64,000 bases of DNA from Bdellovibrionales bacterium (lineage in GTDB: Bacteria; Bdellovibrionota; Bdellovibrionia; Bdellovibrionales; UBA1609). Position 1 is the first letter of the stretch, and every line of letters begins with the position of its first letter. The stretch is taken from NCBI GenBank assembly GCA_020628165.1, contig JAHDFM010000015.1, positions 1-64,000 of the forward strand. The letters are read 5' to 3'. The translations under genes were made by a program, and so were the position numbers. The notes under the pieces were generated by a model, which saw only the letters and a program-made list of their open reading frames with translations, was not told the origin of the DNA and did no database searches. Shown here one piece after another: positions 63,887 through 64,000 of this stretch.

Positions 63887-64000
63887 ATGGATAACTTCAA
63901 AAATTTTGAAAACAAAAAAATTAAATTTGTCTTTACCGACATCGACGACACCCTCACCGAACATGGCCGCCTGCCCTCCAATTCTTACGACAGTCTTTGG
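63887..64000 (+). CDS. HAD-superfamily phosphatase, N-terminal fragment cut by window end
   Basis: The first 38 codons of a gene running off the window: MDNFKNFENKKIKFVFTDID, then DTLTEHGRLPSNSYDSLW. FTDIDDTLT is the HAD motif I (DxDDT) with its nucleophile Asp. The wording is like sugar-phosphate phosphatases of the HAD IIB type (sucrose- or mannosyl-phosphate phosphatases). It is divergent from topA. Family is clear, substrate is not. Confidence 0.75.
   Translation, partial: MDNFKNFENKKIKFVFTDIDDTLTEHGRLPSNSYDSLW

Noticed and set aside
1..64000. tRNA, rRNA, CRISPR arrays, insertion sequences or prophage structural genes
   Set aside because: Intergenic gaps were read for cloverleaf arms, regularly spaced repeats and transposase motifs; none was convincing. 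The phage-like motifs in the fibre belong to a cellular secreted protein with a signal peptide.

Overview
The window looks like a chromosomal segment of a low-GC member of the Bdellovibrionota (Bdellovibrio-like predatory bacteria and relatives). Pointers are: a lipoprotein signal ending in FQNCG, a form common in that group; a giant secreted fibre with a C-terminal S74 auto-processing chaperone, like the mosaic adhesive trimer fibres known from Bdellovibrio; a secreted HELGH metalloprotease; many secreted proteins and lipoproteins of unknown function; an elongation factor G of the spirochaete/planctomycete/delta-proteobacterial (mitochondrial-like) type; and topoisomerase I with C-terminal repeats plus a lysine tail in place of zinc fingers. 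No tRNA, rRNA, insertion sequence, CRISPR array or phage module was seen. Species cannot be named from sequence alone. TTG and GTG starts are common, and several upstream-extended reading frames were shortened to starts with good ribosome sites or signal peptides.

Layout. 0-7.8 kb: a thioesterase, a subtilase-like protein that ends just after its catalytic serine, a small secreted protein, an O-methyltransferase, a CBM-like lipoprotein, a noncoding stretch with a dyad and a REP-like hairpin, and an 804-residue coiled-coil protein. 7.8-22 kb: a glycan locus with nucleotide-sugar dehydrogenase, two asparagine-synthetase homologues, GT2, a lyase-like toroid protein, a multipass glycosyltransferase, two SGNH proteins, and the carbamoyltransferase/SxtJ/DUF5989 trio. 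Together they suggest a uronic-acid-containing surface glycan modified by amidation, O-carbamoylation and possibly acylation. 22-41 kb: a PilZ-like protein followed by surface genes: a 3201-residue fibre, a divergent Ig-like lipoprotein with an outer-membrane barrel/coiled-coil protein, a metalloprotease, a triple-LamG lipoprotein and a fibrinogen-like lipoprotein. Four of these carry a FliA (sigma-28)-like promoter candidate.

41-64 kb is mostly housekeeping: aat-recQ, fusA-dcd, a Cys-rich secreted protein, cutA-pyrE, a secreted beta-propeller-like protein, an M23 endopeptidase, a DUF2723 glycosyltransferase, a branched-chain 2-oxoacid dehydrogenase E1 pair with a methyltransferase, DUF817, the C-terminal processing protease, a HAD-like protein, topA, and the start of a second HAD phosphatase cut by the window edge.

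The two most interesting units are the glycan locus (7.8-20.8 kb) and the giant fibre with its divergent surface genes (22.8-35.0 kb). Their functions are inferred from domain content and neighbourhood only.
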